The position numbers and the translations under genes are program-made. A stretch of DNA of 64,000 nucleotides from Pseudorasbora parva (taxonomy: Eukaryota > Chordata > Actinopteri > Cypriniformes > Gobionidae). Every line of letters starts with the position of its first letter. The stretch's first letter is position 1. Under the pieces are notes generated by a model that made no database searches, was not told the DNA's origin, and worked only from the letters and a program-made list of their open reading frames with translations. This document shows positions 50,397 to 63,562 of this stretch, piece by piece. The stretch lies in assembly GCF_024679245.1 (NCBI RefSeq), contig NC_090175.1:53920862-53984861 (forward strand), given 5' to 3'.

Positions 50397-51853
50397 CTTA
50401 TACCATGGTTATTTGCCAAGTTAAAAACAAGGTAAAGGTGTAACTGATGTTTTTTTTTTTTTTAATAGACGGGTTAAATGACGGTTGTTTTCTTAAGTTA
50501 CGGCTCAATCAGTTCTAGCACACCATCGCTTTAAATAAAGTAGAGCCGTCAAAATGTTTTTATATGAACAAATTATCACATTTATTTAAAATTCATTATT
50601 GCGAGAGAGAGAAAATTAGTTTTTGGTGATTGTTTTCGTGAAATTAGACATGGAGTTTTTCAGGTTTATTAGGCTTTGAGGTGAAATTATGTTTCGCTTG
50701 CTTGTTGAGGTTCTAGATCTCAGTATGTCACAATGTCGTTATGTCGTAGGGCTAATATAAGTTTGTCACGCAAAAATAAAGTTTTACAGTAAAGTTTTAC
50801 AGACTGCTAATGCCTTATTTGTAGTCGTAGTGACCCAATTTATTTCGTGTTTTTCCTAGAATGGGTGACATAGGCTATTACAAAACATTCAATCGTAAAT
50901 GCCAATCAAATACAGACCTGACACAAATAACATGTTTAAAAAGAAATATTACTGACTTTAATGTGTTTTAAAGACATCTAAAATACAACAAAATTAGGCT
51001 ATTTATTTAGGATTTTGTGTCACGTCAGTATAGGTGCTCGAGTCTGTCAGTGTAGGTGTCACGACCATTATAGAATGTAAAAAACGCACAACGACATGTT
51101 CCGCAACTCGGTGTCATGTCGTGTCAGTGTTTGTCGCGATAATGTCAGTGACATGACAATGACGACCGCATCTGCCACGGATGTGCCAATACGCACATAG
51201 TCATAGATATGTATACGTATACATATCTGCACATAGTGACATGTGCCATTGGCTTCTGTGTGTGTCACGTCATGTCTCATGTCACTTAATGTAGCCATAG
51301 ATATGTAACGTTATACGTGTATATATATCTGTGGTTGATATTGCCACTGTCACTCTGTTTGCAATGGTTACCAGTTTTTATAGTTACCGATTAGGTTACA
51401 CTTTATTTCGATAGTCCACTTTAGACATTCTGCTAACTATAAGTAACTTTACAACTGCATGCCAACTAACTGTCATTAGAGCATTTGTAGACTGTCTGTA
51501 GACTGGTAGGTTATGGTTAGGTGTTAGGGTTCAGGTTAGTAGAATAAGTTGAATTGTAGTTGCCAAGTTACTACTTAAGTCAGTAGAATGTCTGTTGGGG
51601 GACCAACAAAATAAAGTTTTAGTGAATGTTAATCAGACAGTCTACTAATACTCTAATGACAGTTAGTTGACACGTAGTTGCAAAGTTACTTATAGTCAGT
51701 AGAATGTCTAAAGTGGACTTTTAAAATAAAGTGTTACCGCAGATTAATTTCGAACTGTAATCAAACTGACTGGAACTACCAGTGCATTAAACGGTTTTAC
51801 TGCACACCTTCCGGCCAATCAGAATCGAGTATTTAAACAGACCATGGTATAAA
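50397..51853. mobile_element. Candidate non-autonomous element with TTATACCATGGT ends
   Basis: ttataccatggt at 50397-50408 is mirrored by accatggtataa at 51841-51852. The right sub-terminal text (cggccaatcagaatcgagta) resembles the ends of the 2.67 and 27.3 kb family (gaccaatcagaatcaagtat). The left side shows no matching sub-terminal text, so the boundaries are tentative. No coding. It contains a fold-back insertion at 51394-51738. Confidence 0.4.
51394..51738. mobile_element. Fold-back element with GGTTACACTTTAT ends
   Basis: The left half (ggttacactttatttcgata, gtccactttagacattctgc, aactataagtaactttacaa, ccaactaactgtcattagag) is mirrored in order by the right half (ctctaatgacagttagttga, ttgcaaagttacttatagtc, agtagaatgtctaaagtgga, aaataaagtgttacc). 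The hinge lies near 51530-51580. The ends resemble those of the larger fold-back at 28678 (taacacttta), so both may belong to one broad group. Confidence 0.8.
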
Positions 51854-52366
51854 TATATATATCACAGATTTTCATTTTTGTGATTTGTTGCACACATGAT
51901 TTGACAAAATGTGATTTGTCGCATTTGTCGCAAATATCAGGTCTTGTTGGCAGAGGCTATTTACACTAATTCCACCCACTGTCGTCTGGTTGGGCCAGGC
52001 AAAATTACCAAAGACGTTTGAGTGTCGACAGCAGCAGTAGTGAAGTGTGTGTGGCAGAAAGTTCTGATGCAATCGAACAGAGTTTGAATCCACCTTTTTC
52101 CGAACTTTCTCTCTCTACTCCCTTTTCCGATCACATATCAAATCAGAAAGGAATTTGTTTTGAAAGTTGAAATAAAGTTTCCAATGTGTGTTTAATAATA
52201 AACTGTTTATTGGTTAGGGATAGGTTTAGCTGTAGGGAGAGCTCTATTGTCCAATAAGGCAGCATCCATTTCATAATTTTAAGAAATATAATCTTATAGA
52301 CTGTTTGCATACCATTTAATGTAGAACAACACTGAGGGGCAAATAGTATCTGTTTATAAGTAGTCT
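51854..52366. other. Unassigned stretch
   Basis: No gene, repeat array or terminal repeat recognised. Confidence 0.4.
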
Positions 52367-54774
52367 GGACCCACTTTACATTAGGTGGCCTTAACTACTT
52401 ACTGTACTAACATTGTAATTAATAATGCACTTATTGTGTACCTACATGTTTTAACTTTGTACTTACATTTTAGAATTGACCTGCATGTAATTACATCGGT
52501 AATACATTTCTGTAGTTACATTTGTAATTCCACAGTTGGCACTTCCCTTACACCTAACCCTACCCTTAAACTGACCCACACCACCACACCTGACCCTAAC
52601 CCTACCCTTAAACTGACCCACACCACCACACCTGACCCTAACCCTACCCTTAAACTGACCCACACCACCACACCTGACCCTAACTCTACCCTTAAACTGA
52701 CCCACACCACCACACCTGACCCTAACCCTACCCTTAAACTGACCCACACCACCACACCTGACCCTAACTTTACCGTTAAACTGACCCACACCACCACACC
52801 TGACCCTAACTTTACCCTTAAACTGACCCACACCACCACACCTGATCCTAACTTTACCCTTAAACTGACCCACACCACCACACCTGACCCTAACTTTACC
52901 GTTAAACTGACCCACACCACCACACCTGACCCTAACCCTACCCTTAAACTGACCCACACCACCACACCTGACCCTAACTTTACCCTTAAACTGACCCACA
53001 CCACCACACCTGACCCTAACTTTACCCTTAAACTGACCCACACCACCACACCTGACCCTAACTTTACCCTTAAACTGACCCACACCACCACACCTGACCC
53101 TAACTCTACCCTTAAACTGACCCACACCACCACACCTGACCCTAACTTTACCCTTAAACTGACCCACACCACCACACCTGTCCCTAACTCTACCCTTAAA
53201 CTGACCCACACCACCACACTTGACCCTAACTTTACCCTTAAACTGACCCACACCACCACACCTGTCCCTAACACTACCCTTAAACTGACCCACACCACCA
53301 CACTTGACCCTAACTTTACCCTTAAACTGACCCACACCACCACACCTGTCCCTAACACTACCCTTAAACTGACCCACACCACCACACCTGACCCTAACTC
53401 TACCCTTAAACTGACCCACACCACCACACCTGACCCTAACTCTACCCTTAAACTGACCCACTCCACCACACCTGTCCCTAACTCTACCCTTAAACTGACC
53501 CACACCACCACACCTGACCCTAACTCTACCCTTAAACTGACCCACACCACCACACCTGACCCTAACCCTACCCTTAAACTGACCCACTCCACCACACCTG
53601 ACCCTAACTTTACCCTTAAACTGACCCACACCACCACACCTGTCCCTAACTCTACCCTTAAACTGACCCACACCACCACACTTGACCCTAACTTTACCCT
53701 TAAACTGACCCACACCACCACACCTGTCCCTAACACTACCCTTAAACTGACCCACACCACCACACCTGACCCTAACTCTACCCTTAAACTGACCCACACC
53801 ACCACACCTGACCCTAACTCTACCCTTAAACTGACCCACTCCACCACACCTGTCCCTAACTCTACCCTTAAACTGACCCACACCACCACACCTGACCCTA
53901 ACTCTACCCTTAAACTGACCCACACCACCACACCTGACCCTAACCCTACCCTTAAACTGACCCACACCACCACACCTGACCCTAACTCTACCCTTAAACT
54001 GACCCACTCCACCACACCTGTCCCTAACTCTACCCTTAAACTGACCCACACCACCACACCTGACCCTAACTCTACCCTTAAACTGACCCACACCACCACA
54101 CCTGACCCTAACTCTACCCTTAAACTGACCCACACCACCACACCTGACCCTAACTCTACCCTTAAACTGACCCACACCACCACACCTGACCCTAACTCTA
54201 CCCTTAAACTGACCCACACCACCACACCTGTCTCTAACTCTACCCTTAAACTGACCCACACCACCACACCTGACCCTAACTCTACCCTTAAACTGACCCA
54301 CACCACCACACCTGACCCTAACTCTACCCTTAAACTGACCCACACCACCACACCTGACCCTAACTCTACCCTTAAACTGACCCACACCACCACACCTGAC
54401 CCTAACTCTACCCTTAAACTGACACACACCACCATACCTGTCTCTAACTCTACCCTTAAACTGACCCACACCACCACACCTGACCCTAACTCTACCCTTA
54501 AACTGACCCACACCACCACACCTGACCCTAACTCTACCCTTAAACTGACCCACTCCACCACACCTGTCCCTAACTCTACCCTTAAACTGACCCACACCAC
54601 CACACCTGACCCTAACCCTACCCTTAAACTGACCCACACCACCACCACACCTGTCCCTAACTTTACCCATATCCCATATAATAACCACTATAATATGAAC
54701 ACAATAAGTACATTGTACTTACTTTTTTGATGTAAGTACACAGTAGTTAAGCCCACCTAATATAAAGTGGGACC
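52367..54774. mobile_element. hAT-like MITE carrying an expanded minisatellite
   Basis: The left end ggacccactttacattaggt with ggccttaactactta and the right end (read as complement) ggtcccactttatattaggt with gggcttaactactgtg match each other and the 370-bp MITE at 48122. The flanking text tgcacttattgtgtac, acttacatttt and cctgcatgtaattacatc is also shared. The size difference (2408 against 370 bp) is due to the 42-bp array. A matching target duplication is not seen (agtagtct against atattcta). Confidence 0.8.
52545..54665. repeat. 42-bp minisatellite, about 50 copies
   Basis: Unit: ctacccttaaactgacccac then accaccacacctgaccctaa plus two bases. The + strand has almost no G runs, the minus strand has many GGG runs. 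Variants fall at a few positions (gaccc/gtccc, aaccc/aactc/aactt/aacac, cacacc/cactcc). Because 42 is divisible by 3, several frames stay open for 700-780 codons on both strands; these are not genes. A block of 11 units (462 bp) starting near 53177 is repeated with the same variant order near 53639. Confidence 0.97.
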
Positions 54775-56213
54775 ATATTCTATAAATAGCATCTACTGTA
54801 TATATACTGTTACTGTTATTTATACTGCTATATATTTTTTTAATAAAAAAATGCATAGCGCAAATATAATCTATCAGTATTTTCACTAAGTGTAAATACA
54901 GATGACAGACAAACAGACAGACTATTATAAGCATAAGCAAAATTTGAGCAATGTGTTATTATTAAAATCCATGCTAGATATTCAGCATCCTATATGAACA
55001 GTTGATACTCAAAAATTAAGTTTTTCAAACTATGAACTGTTAAAGCAAGTAATCTGCGAGACTATTGCAAAAAGGGTTCTTGCTTGTGGAACATTTTGAG
55101 GAAATGGACAAAATCATAAATCATTAGTTTTGCTTTGGCCCATTAGTGATGTTCCGAAGAGAACGATAGATCACCGAACACAGACACAGGCCGCTGGAGA
55201 AAGAGTTTGTTTCTGTTAATTCTGTCTTGCAGTATCATTAATGGCGTTGTAGGTCTTTTACTATTTGTGGCCTGTATGTCTTCCATCAAACGCCCTCTAG
55301 GATTAACAAAGTTTGCTGAAGAGAATTTGATATGAACACTAGTATCACGCTTTGCCCCGAGTCTCTCTCTCTCTCGCACTCCCTCGCTCTTTGTAAAGGT
55401 CAAGCACTGATGGATTATTATAAATTACTCGTTCTCATTATGGCTGTATTGTAATAATGCAGATATTGATAGTACCGTCGAGAGAAAGAGAGCACATTGC
55501 CTCTCAAAAAGCGCATCAATCATTCGTGTAACATAATAGCAGGACAGTTTCCATAACCAAGACAAACGCATAACATTACATAAATGCAGATAGACCCAGG
55601 GCCGTAATGCTATAGACATCATTACTACCAGCATCCAACTTCAAGTCGCATCATATCTCCGTCTCTTGAATGAGATCATACCGCCTTCGGATCAAAAAGC
55701 AACAGCAGTTATTTTTAACTTGTGCAACTCAATCGTGGTCTTCAAAAACTGGAACATTTATTTAACATAACGCTGTGATGGAGTATAACTGTGGAGTTCC
55801 CAAATGTAAAAATCTCATTCAGTTTTCTCTACAGAGGAATACATTTTTTTTAAACGATAACTTTGCACTCAAAAGTTTGGGGTGGATATCATAGAATTTT
55901 TTTATGGAACCATGTGATACATTTTATTTAATTAAAGGCACAATATGTAAGGTTTTTTGGATTAAAATATCCAAAAAAACAATAACAATATTATACATAT
56001 TTTGTTGACTTGTGTACTTGCATTATCCCAAATGTTGCCAAGAATGTTTAATCCAGAGAAATAAGCACGGACCAGGACTGACAAGGACACGGACCATATC
56101 CGTGCGTCGCCTATCAATGATATGGCACCCGTGTTACCCTCGATATCCAGTTTTATTGTGTAGAAACCCCTAGAACACCAACAATGCTTTAATATATAAT
56201 GTGTTGTTGTTGT
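54775..56213. other. Unassigned stretch; part of SINE tail at its end
   Basis: No gene. The part at 55140-55700 is balanced in composition and unique in the window. 56201-56213 (gtgttgttgttgt) is the far part of the SINE tail split by the hAT-like element. Confidence 0.35.
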
Positions 56214-57196
56214 TAGGGATGCACTGAATCCAGATTTTTGAGGTTCGGCTGAATACCGAATCCACTGGTTAAGATTCTGCAGAATCCGAAACCGAATACC
56301 GAATCCAACTCCCATCATCAGTGCATTATCACAGTAAACACATTAATGACATAAAAAACGTCTACAGCAGTGTATTTTTAATTTTTTTTTATTTTTTTTT
56401 AAAAGGCAACATTATGCCATGGTGACTGTGCCGTATTGCTGTCTGTAGATTCCTTCATGCACAACTCTTATTCTCTCGGATGGGAAGTTCGGTTCTTTTC
56501 CGCGAAACGGTTCTTTCGGACAGTTTGTTTCAATGAACCGGTTAAAAAAAAAAACGGATCACCGGTTCTTTTACGTCCTTACATGATGACATCATTTATA
56601 TCATCCCGGCAGATCAAAATACATTCAAACACATTCATATAAAGTATTTGTAATCAAAACTTAGTATAGTAATAATTATTATTGTAATCATCATCATCTT
56701 GGATACGTTTTTTAATTCATGTTTTGCAAAAGCACTCAATACAGCCACTGTCGTGCAAACACTGATGTTTTACACAGATTAAATACATTTACATTGACAT
56801 AACATAAACTTACACAAATCCTTGCATCACCCGTGCTCATATATTATCAGCATCAGTTTTCCGAGAGAAACAGCATCTTGCCACCACGAGAGGGTTAGGG
56901 TTCTTGCCACCACGAGACAAATCGGCATTGCAAATTGAACCTATAGCTCGACTTGAATTGCCTTCTTGTGACTGAAAGTACTGCCAGACAACACATTTTC
57001 TGTTCAAAAGTTCCAGTTTCACTCTCTCACAGCCTACTGCATTCGAACGGTCCACCTAGTAAACACGTTGCCATAATCAGCCCCGGCATCATGTTCGACC
57101 AGTATCGCGTAGTGCAAGCGGGTTCGGTTCAGTGGAAAAAAAATTCTAAGGTTCGGCAGAAATCCAAACCCGAATCCTGGATTCGGTGCATCCCTA
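56214..57196. mobile_element. hAT-like non-autonomous element (TAGGGATGCA ends)
   Basis: The left end tagggatgcactgaatcc is mirrored by ggattcggtgcatcccta at the right end; sub-terminal 'ggttcggctgaataccgaat' against 'ggttcggcagaaatcc' fits too. GTTGTTGT stands on both sides (56206-56213 and 57197-57204), the 8-bp duplication size of hAT elements, although the flanks are a TTG repeat. It is 983 bp. The inside contains 'gaaccggttaaaaaaaaaaa' and 'caccggttctttt' but no transposase frame. Confidence 0.7.
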
Positions 57197-57360
57197 GTTG
57201 TTGTTGTTGTTGTTGGACTGCATTTATATAGCGCTTTTATCCAAAGCGCTATATAAATGTGCTTTTATTCGACACTTGGTCAGGTGGAACCGGGGATTGA
57301 ACCACCAACCTTCTGGTTTGTAGACAACCTACATGAACCACTGAGCCACTGCCGCTGTGT
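57197..57360 (-). mobile_element. tRNA-derived SINE with (CAA)n tail, internally deleted
   Basis: On the minus strand from about 57355: gcggcagtggctcagtggtt (A-box-like, tggctcagtgg), then gttggtggttcaatccccgg (B-box-like, ggttcaatccc), the internal promoter of RNA polymerase III. The body ends with gcgctttggataaaagcgct, atataaatgcag and a (CAA)n tail, seen on the + strand as the TTG repeats at 57197-57217. The tail continues at 56201-56213 beyond the hAT-like insertion. The central region found in fuller copies of such SINEs appears to be missing. It has no coding capacity. Confidence 0.7.
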
Positions 57361-59404
57361 TGTTGACAGGTGAGCAACTATTTGGTTATCTGGTTTTCTT
57401 GATTTACCAATATTGATCTTACTGCAGTCCGAATAAGTGTCTCATAGTAGCAGCTGAGCAAACGCACAGAGCATCATAAGATAACTTTCAACACACTCAA
57501 ATGTATCTAATATGATAAAACAGTGCTGTGTTCCCCCACATACGCATGAGTGGAAAAAGTGGAAGCTCTCGTCTGCGGCAGAATAAAGGATCTGTTAAAT
57601 CAAGGTGTCATCAAGCTACGCCTTTGTTTTGAAGTGACCTCTAGATGTCTAGTGACATATTGTGGCTTTAAACAATGTTTTGAAATTACCATGGAGAAAA
57701 TAAATGGGGAAAAATACTTCTGGAACAAACGAAGCTAAAAAGGAGGGGGATCACTGTTGATCTCTATATATAGCCCAAGTAGTAAAGATCAGATAAGAAT
57801 ACTTGCATCACTATGAGCTAAAAGGAAGATCAACAAACTGAATATTTGATGTTGCAGGCCTGCTACATGACTTTAGATCAAACAGCCAGTGGTGTGATCT
57901 CTACCTGCAGATCTTTAGGGATGAAGTGGGCAGCTTCCTTTTGGATCCTACCCTGTAGTATCCATTCACGTATATTATCTCAAAACACCCTCATCCTCAG
58001 AGACATTTGAGGCTGTTCCGTGAGGAAATGGAGGCCATGCCAGAGAGTCACCCCACTGAGACGCTGCAAGTTGGACAAAATTCTGTAGAGCTTGTCTTGA
58101 ACTGCTTTTCTGCTTCTGCTTTTGCACTGAAAAAATATGTAAGCATTAGTTGTAGACATGCACTCCCTGTAACCACAGGCCCACTGTCTGTATCCCCCTT
58201 AGGGACCCCAGTGCACTTCTGCTATCAGTGTGCTCGAGCTGTTTTTATCTCGCTCAACCTTCTCTCTTCGCTTCACATTCTTCATTGCATCAAAGGCATG
58301 TTGTCCTGATACTCTATTTCATTTTCTCTGCTCTCTGAGTCAAGCATACAGACAGAAAATATGATGCTCTGAAGTACAACGCTGTCTATAGTGGACATAT
58401 AACAGGGACTCTTCAAAAATGTCAAGAACATGGTGTTAGTCTTATTTCACAACAATATCAAAGGGAATAAAATATACATAAAACACACTGCATCATTTAA
58501 AAATTTAATTTGTCCAACTGAAAAATGTAGATGTGATCAGTCACTAGAAAATTATCAAAAGGAACCTTTTTTCTTTTTTTTAAAACAGTGTAGGTTGACC
58601 CAAATTTTGAGCTTTGTCCCACGTATTGCAAGATGCAAGAAGTGTCCCGCATTTCAGTTATGTCTGTATTAGACATATTATTATTTTTATTACAATAACC
58701 CTCAGTAAGAATTATAGTAGAAAACTGTGACTGGCATTTACAAATCTATATGTGAAGCTGTCACGTTCTAGCTGTGAAAATAATTGACCAATGCATACTG
58801 GAAAACGTACAAGATTAGAACCTAAAGAGTTTCTCAAAGCTGCCCAAAGTGATGATTTAAAGCATGTAGACATCCATCCTGATGGCACATATTTCCAACA
58901 AACATGCACTGATCACATGGATGCTCAAGTGCCACTCACAAAAATGGTGCCTAAAAGCACCTAGAGAAAAACACAAAAATAAAAATTGCAATTGTCAGAC
59001 ATGACTTTCTTCTCACATTAATAGGTCATTTAAGGCGGTTTCTATGGGGTTATTTTGACAAATGTCGAGAGTGCATTGTAATGTGAGAATGGGAATATCT
59101 CCATTCACAGACAGATTCCCTTCTCGCACAAAACTGGACGCACACCCTCTCTCGCTCAGATATTACGTGTACTCAAACTTTGTCCCCTGTATGTGCACTC
59201 GTGAATCTAGAATTGTCTTCCTCTTCAGGATTTAATGTTACCAGAAGTGCAACATTACATTTTGGGCAGAAACATTAATCGGTGCATGGTCAAAGTTTGC
59301 CGTCGAATGTAAATCAATATTTACATATAATAGTAGTAAAAAGTATCTGTCTCACAAATGTCCCGCATCTAATGTCTGACAACAGATCATTAGCCAGGTG
59401 GTCC
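57361..59404. other. Unassigned stretch
   Basis: Open frames of up to 100 codons (58007-58309, + strand) have no domain I recognise and no clear splice context. No terminal repeats or arrays. Confidence 0.4.
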
Positions 59405-59720
59405 AACCCAATCTCACAGCATTTTCAAACATATTTTACGAGGTGGCTTGTATGAAAGGAGATTTCCCTTTTTTGCTCAGAACTTTCCCTCACATTGCGC
59501 TCTCACACTTATTCGCCCTGTTTAATAATGGTATCTACCTGTAATGTTTTGTATTCTGTACAAATGGTATCTATATTATATGCCCTACCCCTAAACCTTC
59601 CCATAACAGAAAACTTCCTCACAGTATGATTTATTTCCCTTCATGAGGACAAAAAATGTCCTCACAAGGTCAAAAATGACTGTTATTACTACATTTGTAG
59701 GGACATAACAAGGAAAGCAG
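59405..59720. repeat. Fragments of dispersed fish repeats
   Basis: acccaatctcacagcatttt with tattttacgaggtggctt is familiar from an abundant fish repeat. It is followed by ccctacccctaaaccttccc and 'aaaaatgtcctcacaaggtc', similar to decayed text near 416-720. Confidence 0.4.
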
Positions 59721-60404
59721 TTATCTTCAGAAATGGATGGAATTAGACTACAGCATGGATAGCGTGGTGAGTTTGTGTTTAATTCTGTATAGACAGACAG
59801 TCAGACAGATCAATCATCTCACATTACCCATAACTCTCCAATGAAGGGTGACAATTATTGTCTGCAGACGGGGGTGTTTTCCTCCATTGGTCGAGCATTG
59901 ATGCATGGCAGTGGGTTGTTAGACAAATGTGAGATGCTGTGCATCATTAGTGCTGATTCATTTATGAAGACTAGATTGATTTCATTCCACAGTAACAGTG
60001 TTTCTGAAAAAGAAACATGTCCTCCATTCGATTATGAATTCTCTCTGAGTTACACACGATGGTCTAATCACATCTGATGAATAATGTAATCAGAAGTAAG
60101 AATGGAATGGGAGGAGTTCTGCACTGTAATTCACTGTACTGTGAGATAAATCACTGCATACACGGTTTAACCTCATTAGGAGGTATGGTAATTCGGGAAT
60201 AATATCTCTTGATGATATTGACCTTATTACGATATCTCCTGTAGCTCATTGAAAAGTTGTATTATTTACATCTCTGTCATTTTCATACAAAAATATATTA
60301 AATAATACTAAAATTAAATAATAAACACTGTCCACTGAAATTGTACCTCACCACACCACAATAGATATAAAAAATACATAGATCAATTTAAAGTTAAAAT
60401 ATAG
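59721..60404. other. Unassigned AT-rich stretch
   Basis: No gene or repeat structure recognised; a short (CA)n run begins at 60409. Confidence 0.4.
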
Positions 60405-60420
60405 TCTACACACACACACA

Positions 60421-61460
60421 CTGACCAGGCATACCATTATGACATCTTCCTAATATTGTGTTGGTCGCCCTTTTGCTGCCAAAACAGCCCTGATCCATTG
60501 AGGCATGGACTCCACTAGACCCCTGAAGGTGTGCTGTGGTATCTGGCACAATATGTTAGCAGCAGATCATTCAAGTCCTGTAAGTTGCGAGGTGGGGCCT
60601 CAATGGATCGGACTTGTTTGTTCAGCACATCCCACAGATGCTTGACTAGTTTAAGATATGGGCATTTAGGAGGCCAGGTCAACACCTCAAACTCATTGGT
60701 GTGCTCCTCAAACCATTCCTGAACCATTTTTTGCTTTGTGGCAGAGCACATTATCCTGATGAAAGAGCCAAAACCACCACGGAATACCGTTTCCATGAAA
60801 GGGTAGCTATAGATGGTCTGCAACAATGCTTGGAACGTGTCAAAGTAACATCCACATGGATGGCAGGACCCAAGGTTTCCCAGCAGAACATTGCCCAAAG
60901 CATCACACTGCCTCTGTCGGCTTGCCTTCTTCCCATAGTGCATCCTGATGCCATGTGGTGCCCCTGTTCCCCAGGTAAGTGACGCACATGCACCCAACCA
61001 TCCACGTGATATAAAAGAAAATGTTATTCACCAAGTCAGGCCAGTGGTCAGCACGCGCACACTGACTGGTCTGTGGCTATGCAGCAACAAACTGTGATGC
61101 ACTGTGTATTCCGACACTTTTCTATCAGAACCAGCATTAACTTCTTGAGCAATTTGAGCTACTGTAGCTTGACTGTTTGATCTGACCACATGGGCCAGCT
61201 TTCATTCCCCACGTGCATCAATGAGCCTGTCACCGGTTCACCAGTGCTGTTCCTTCCTTGGACCACTTTTGATAGATACTGACCACTGCAGACTGGGAAC
61301 ACCCCACAAGAGCAGCAGTTTTAGAGATGCTCTGACCCAGTCATCTAAACATCACAATGTGGCCCTTATCAAACTCACTTGAATCCTTACACTTGCCCAT
61401 TTTTCCTGCTTCTAACTTTGAGGAAAAAATGTCCAACTTACTAACAAGTGGCGTATTTTA
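60421..61460 (-). pseudogene. Broken Tc1/mariner-like transposase (family B)
   Basis: On the minus strand the N-terminal helix-turn-helix part lies at 61425-61180 in changing frames, matching the fragment at 37590-37845. The catalytic half at 60997-60515 reads M-G-A-C-A-S-L, then FEEHTNEFEVLTWPPKCPYL, KLVKHLWDVLNKQVRSIEAP and PRNLQDLNDLLLTYCARYHS. In Tc1 enzymes the block before KMVQEWFEEH carries the second catalytic Asp (D-N-A-P-C-H); here it reads C-S-A-T-K-Q, and the expected Glu of the 'P-I-E-x-L-W' motif is Lys, so two of the three catalytic residues are gone. Left terminal text 'ctgaccaggcataccattat' (60421 on) is the element end. It is a dead copy. Confidence 0.85.
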
Positions 61461-62745
61461 TTGAAACTATCAGCTGTCTCTCCTTCTTAATCAGTTTTCT
61501 TGACTCTTAACCTTGGCATACAATAGAATAACTATACATTTGTAAGATCTCTCGTTAAAAGAGAAAGAAAGCAGATAATGAAGGCAGAATCGATATGGAG
61601 GCCTCCCTCAGCCACTTCATCACACTGAAAGGCTCCGTGCCTGAGTACATCTGATGAGGGTCCCGTGTCTGATACCAGGTGCAACAGTCTTATTACTGGA
61701 GACCAGCACCTGTTAAAAGACCCCTAACTGATTGTCGTGGTGGGAGAAAAAAAAAATAGGGTAATCAGCAAGATGAATTCCTGACTTCCAGCATTCAAAC
61801 ATTCAGCTCCAATCAAGTTTGGGTTTCCAAATGGCATTGTTGTATGAGGTTGGAACCTGCTGCTGTCAGAAGCTCAGATTTCTTCAGCATAGTTTTGCAG
61901 AATGACTTACAGCGCTATAGTCTGATCTATTTACTGTCAGTCATGATTTACTAGCTAAAGTGTCCAGTAAAAGGTGGCTGGCAGAGATAAAGTTAGTTGT
62001 ATTCAGCCGGTAGTTCGATCACTGTAAAATAAAACTGCTTCATCTCAAGTGAAAATATGTATTTATTTTAATAATGACAAAATTGCTCCATTAATGAAGG
62101 TTAGAAATTGTAGCCTAGAAGAATGATTTCCCCATATGAACTCCACACTGTATTTTAAATCGTCTTATCCCAGGATCTGGGTGTAATGTTTTTGAAGTTG
62201 TAATTCTGACGTAGCATTTGTCATGCCAACTGTTTCAAAAAACAACAACAGATAGAAACAACTCTGTGCCCGCATCAGGAGCCCAGATCTCTGGCAGGTT
62301 TGGGCTGTGGTGCAAATCCATGCCAGTTTGAATAAGTTAGCTTGCTTCAAACCAGATTTTTGGATAGATTTGGAACAGATCCGCACTCATGTCGTTTTGC
62401 CATCTGGGTTGGCTTCTTTTATTATAGAGAGAGAGAGAGATAATGGAGGTAGATGGAGTGATGCTTTAATTTCCACTGCATCAATTCAGAGTTGTTATGA
62501 ATACTAAGATTTTAGCGGTTTAGGCATCATTTTGCTTTTTAAAACTTCTCACTGACAGAAAGATTTTTTTTTTCTTTTTCTAAATGTAAATCAATTACAT
62601 GTATAAGACTTCAGTAAGATGTGTTGCTGGATCCACATTCCCATCAACCAATACCATTTAAAATGGAAATGAAGCAGCCAGTGAAGTTTACATTATTTAG
62701 TCATCTGATTTTCACTCTAATAAAAAAAATGTAACAAACACAATG
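61461..62745. other. Unassigned stretch
   Basis: No gene. The segment 61560-61720 is balanced in composition; a (GA)n run of eight lies at about 62426-62441. Confidence 0.4.
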
Positions 62746-62825
62746 ACCCCCTTTATATTAGGTGACCTTTACAACAATGAATTGATGTAAGTACATAGTA
62801 GTCAAGGCCACCTAGTATAAAGTTT
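62746..62825. mobile_element. Minimal, internally deleted copy of the hAT-like MITE
   Basis: accccctttatattaggtga at the left and ggccacctagtataaagttt at the right are the two ends of the 48122/52367 family. Between them, only 'tgatgtaagtacatagtag' of the right sub-terminal region remains. About 80 bp in all. Confidence 0.65.

Positions 62826-63562
<737 letters not shown>

Noticed and set aside
52385..54730. Open frame of 781 codons (+ strand) and two of more than 700 codons (- strand)
   Set aside because: They run through the 42-bp minisatellite. A unit length divisible by three keeps several frames open at once on both strands; there is no domain other than the repeat.
57281..57357. Functional tRNA gene
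   Set aside because: A- and B-box-like sequences are present, but the body and the CAA tail show a SINE rather than a tRNA with cloverleaf arms.
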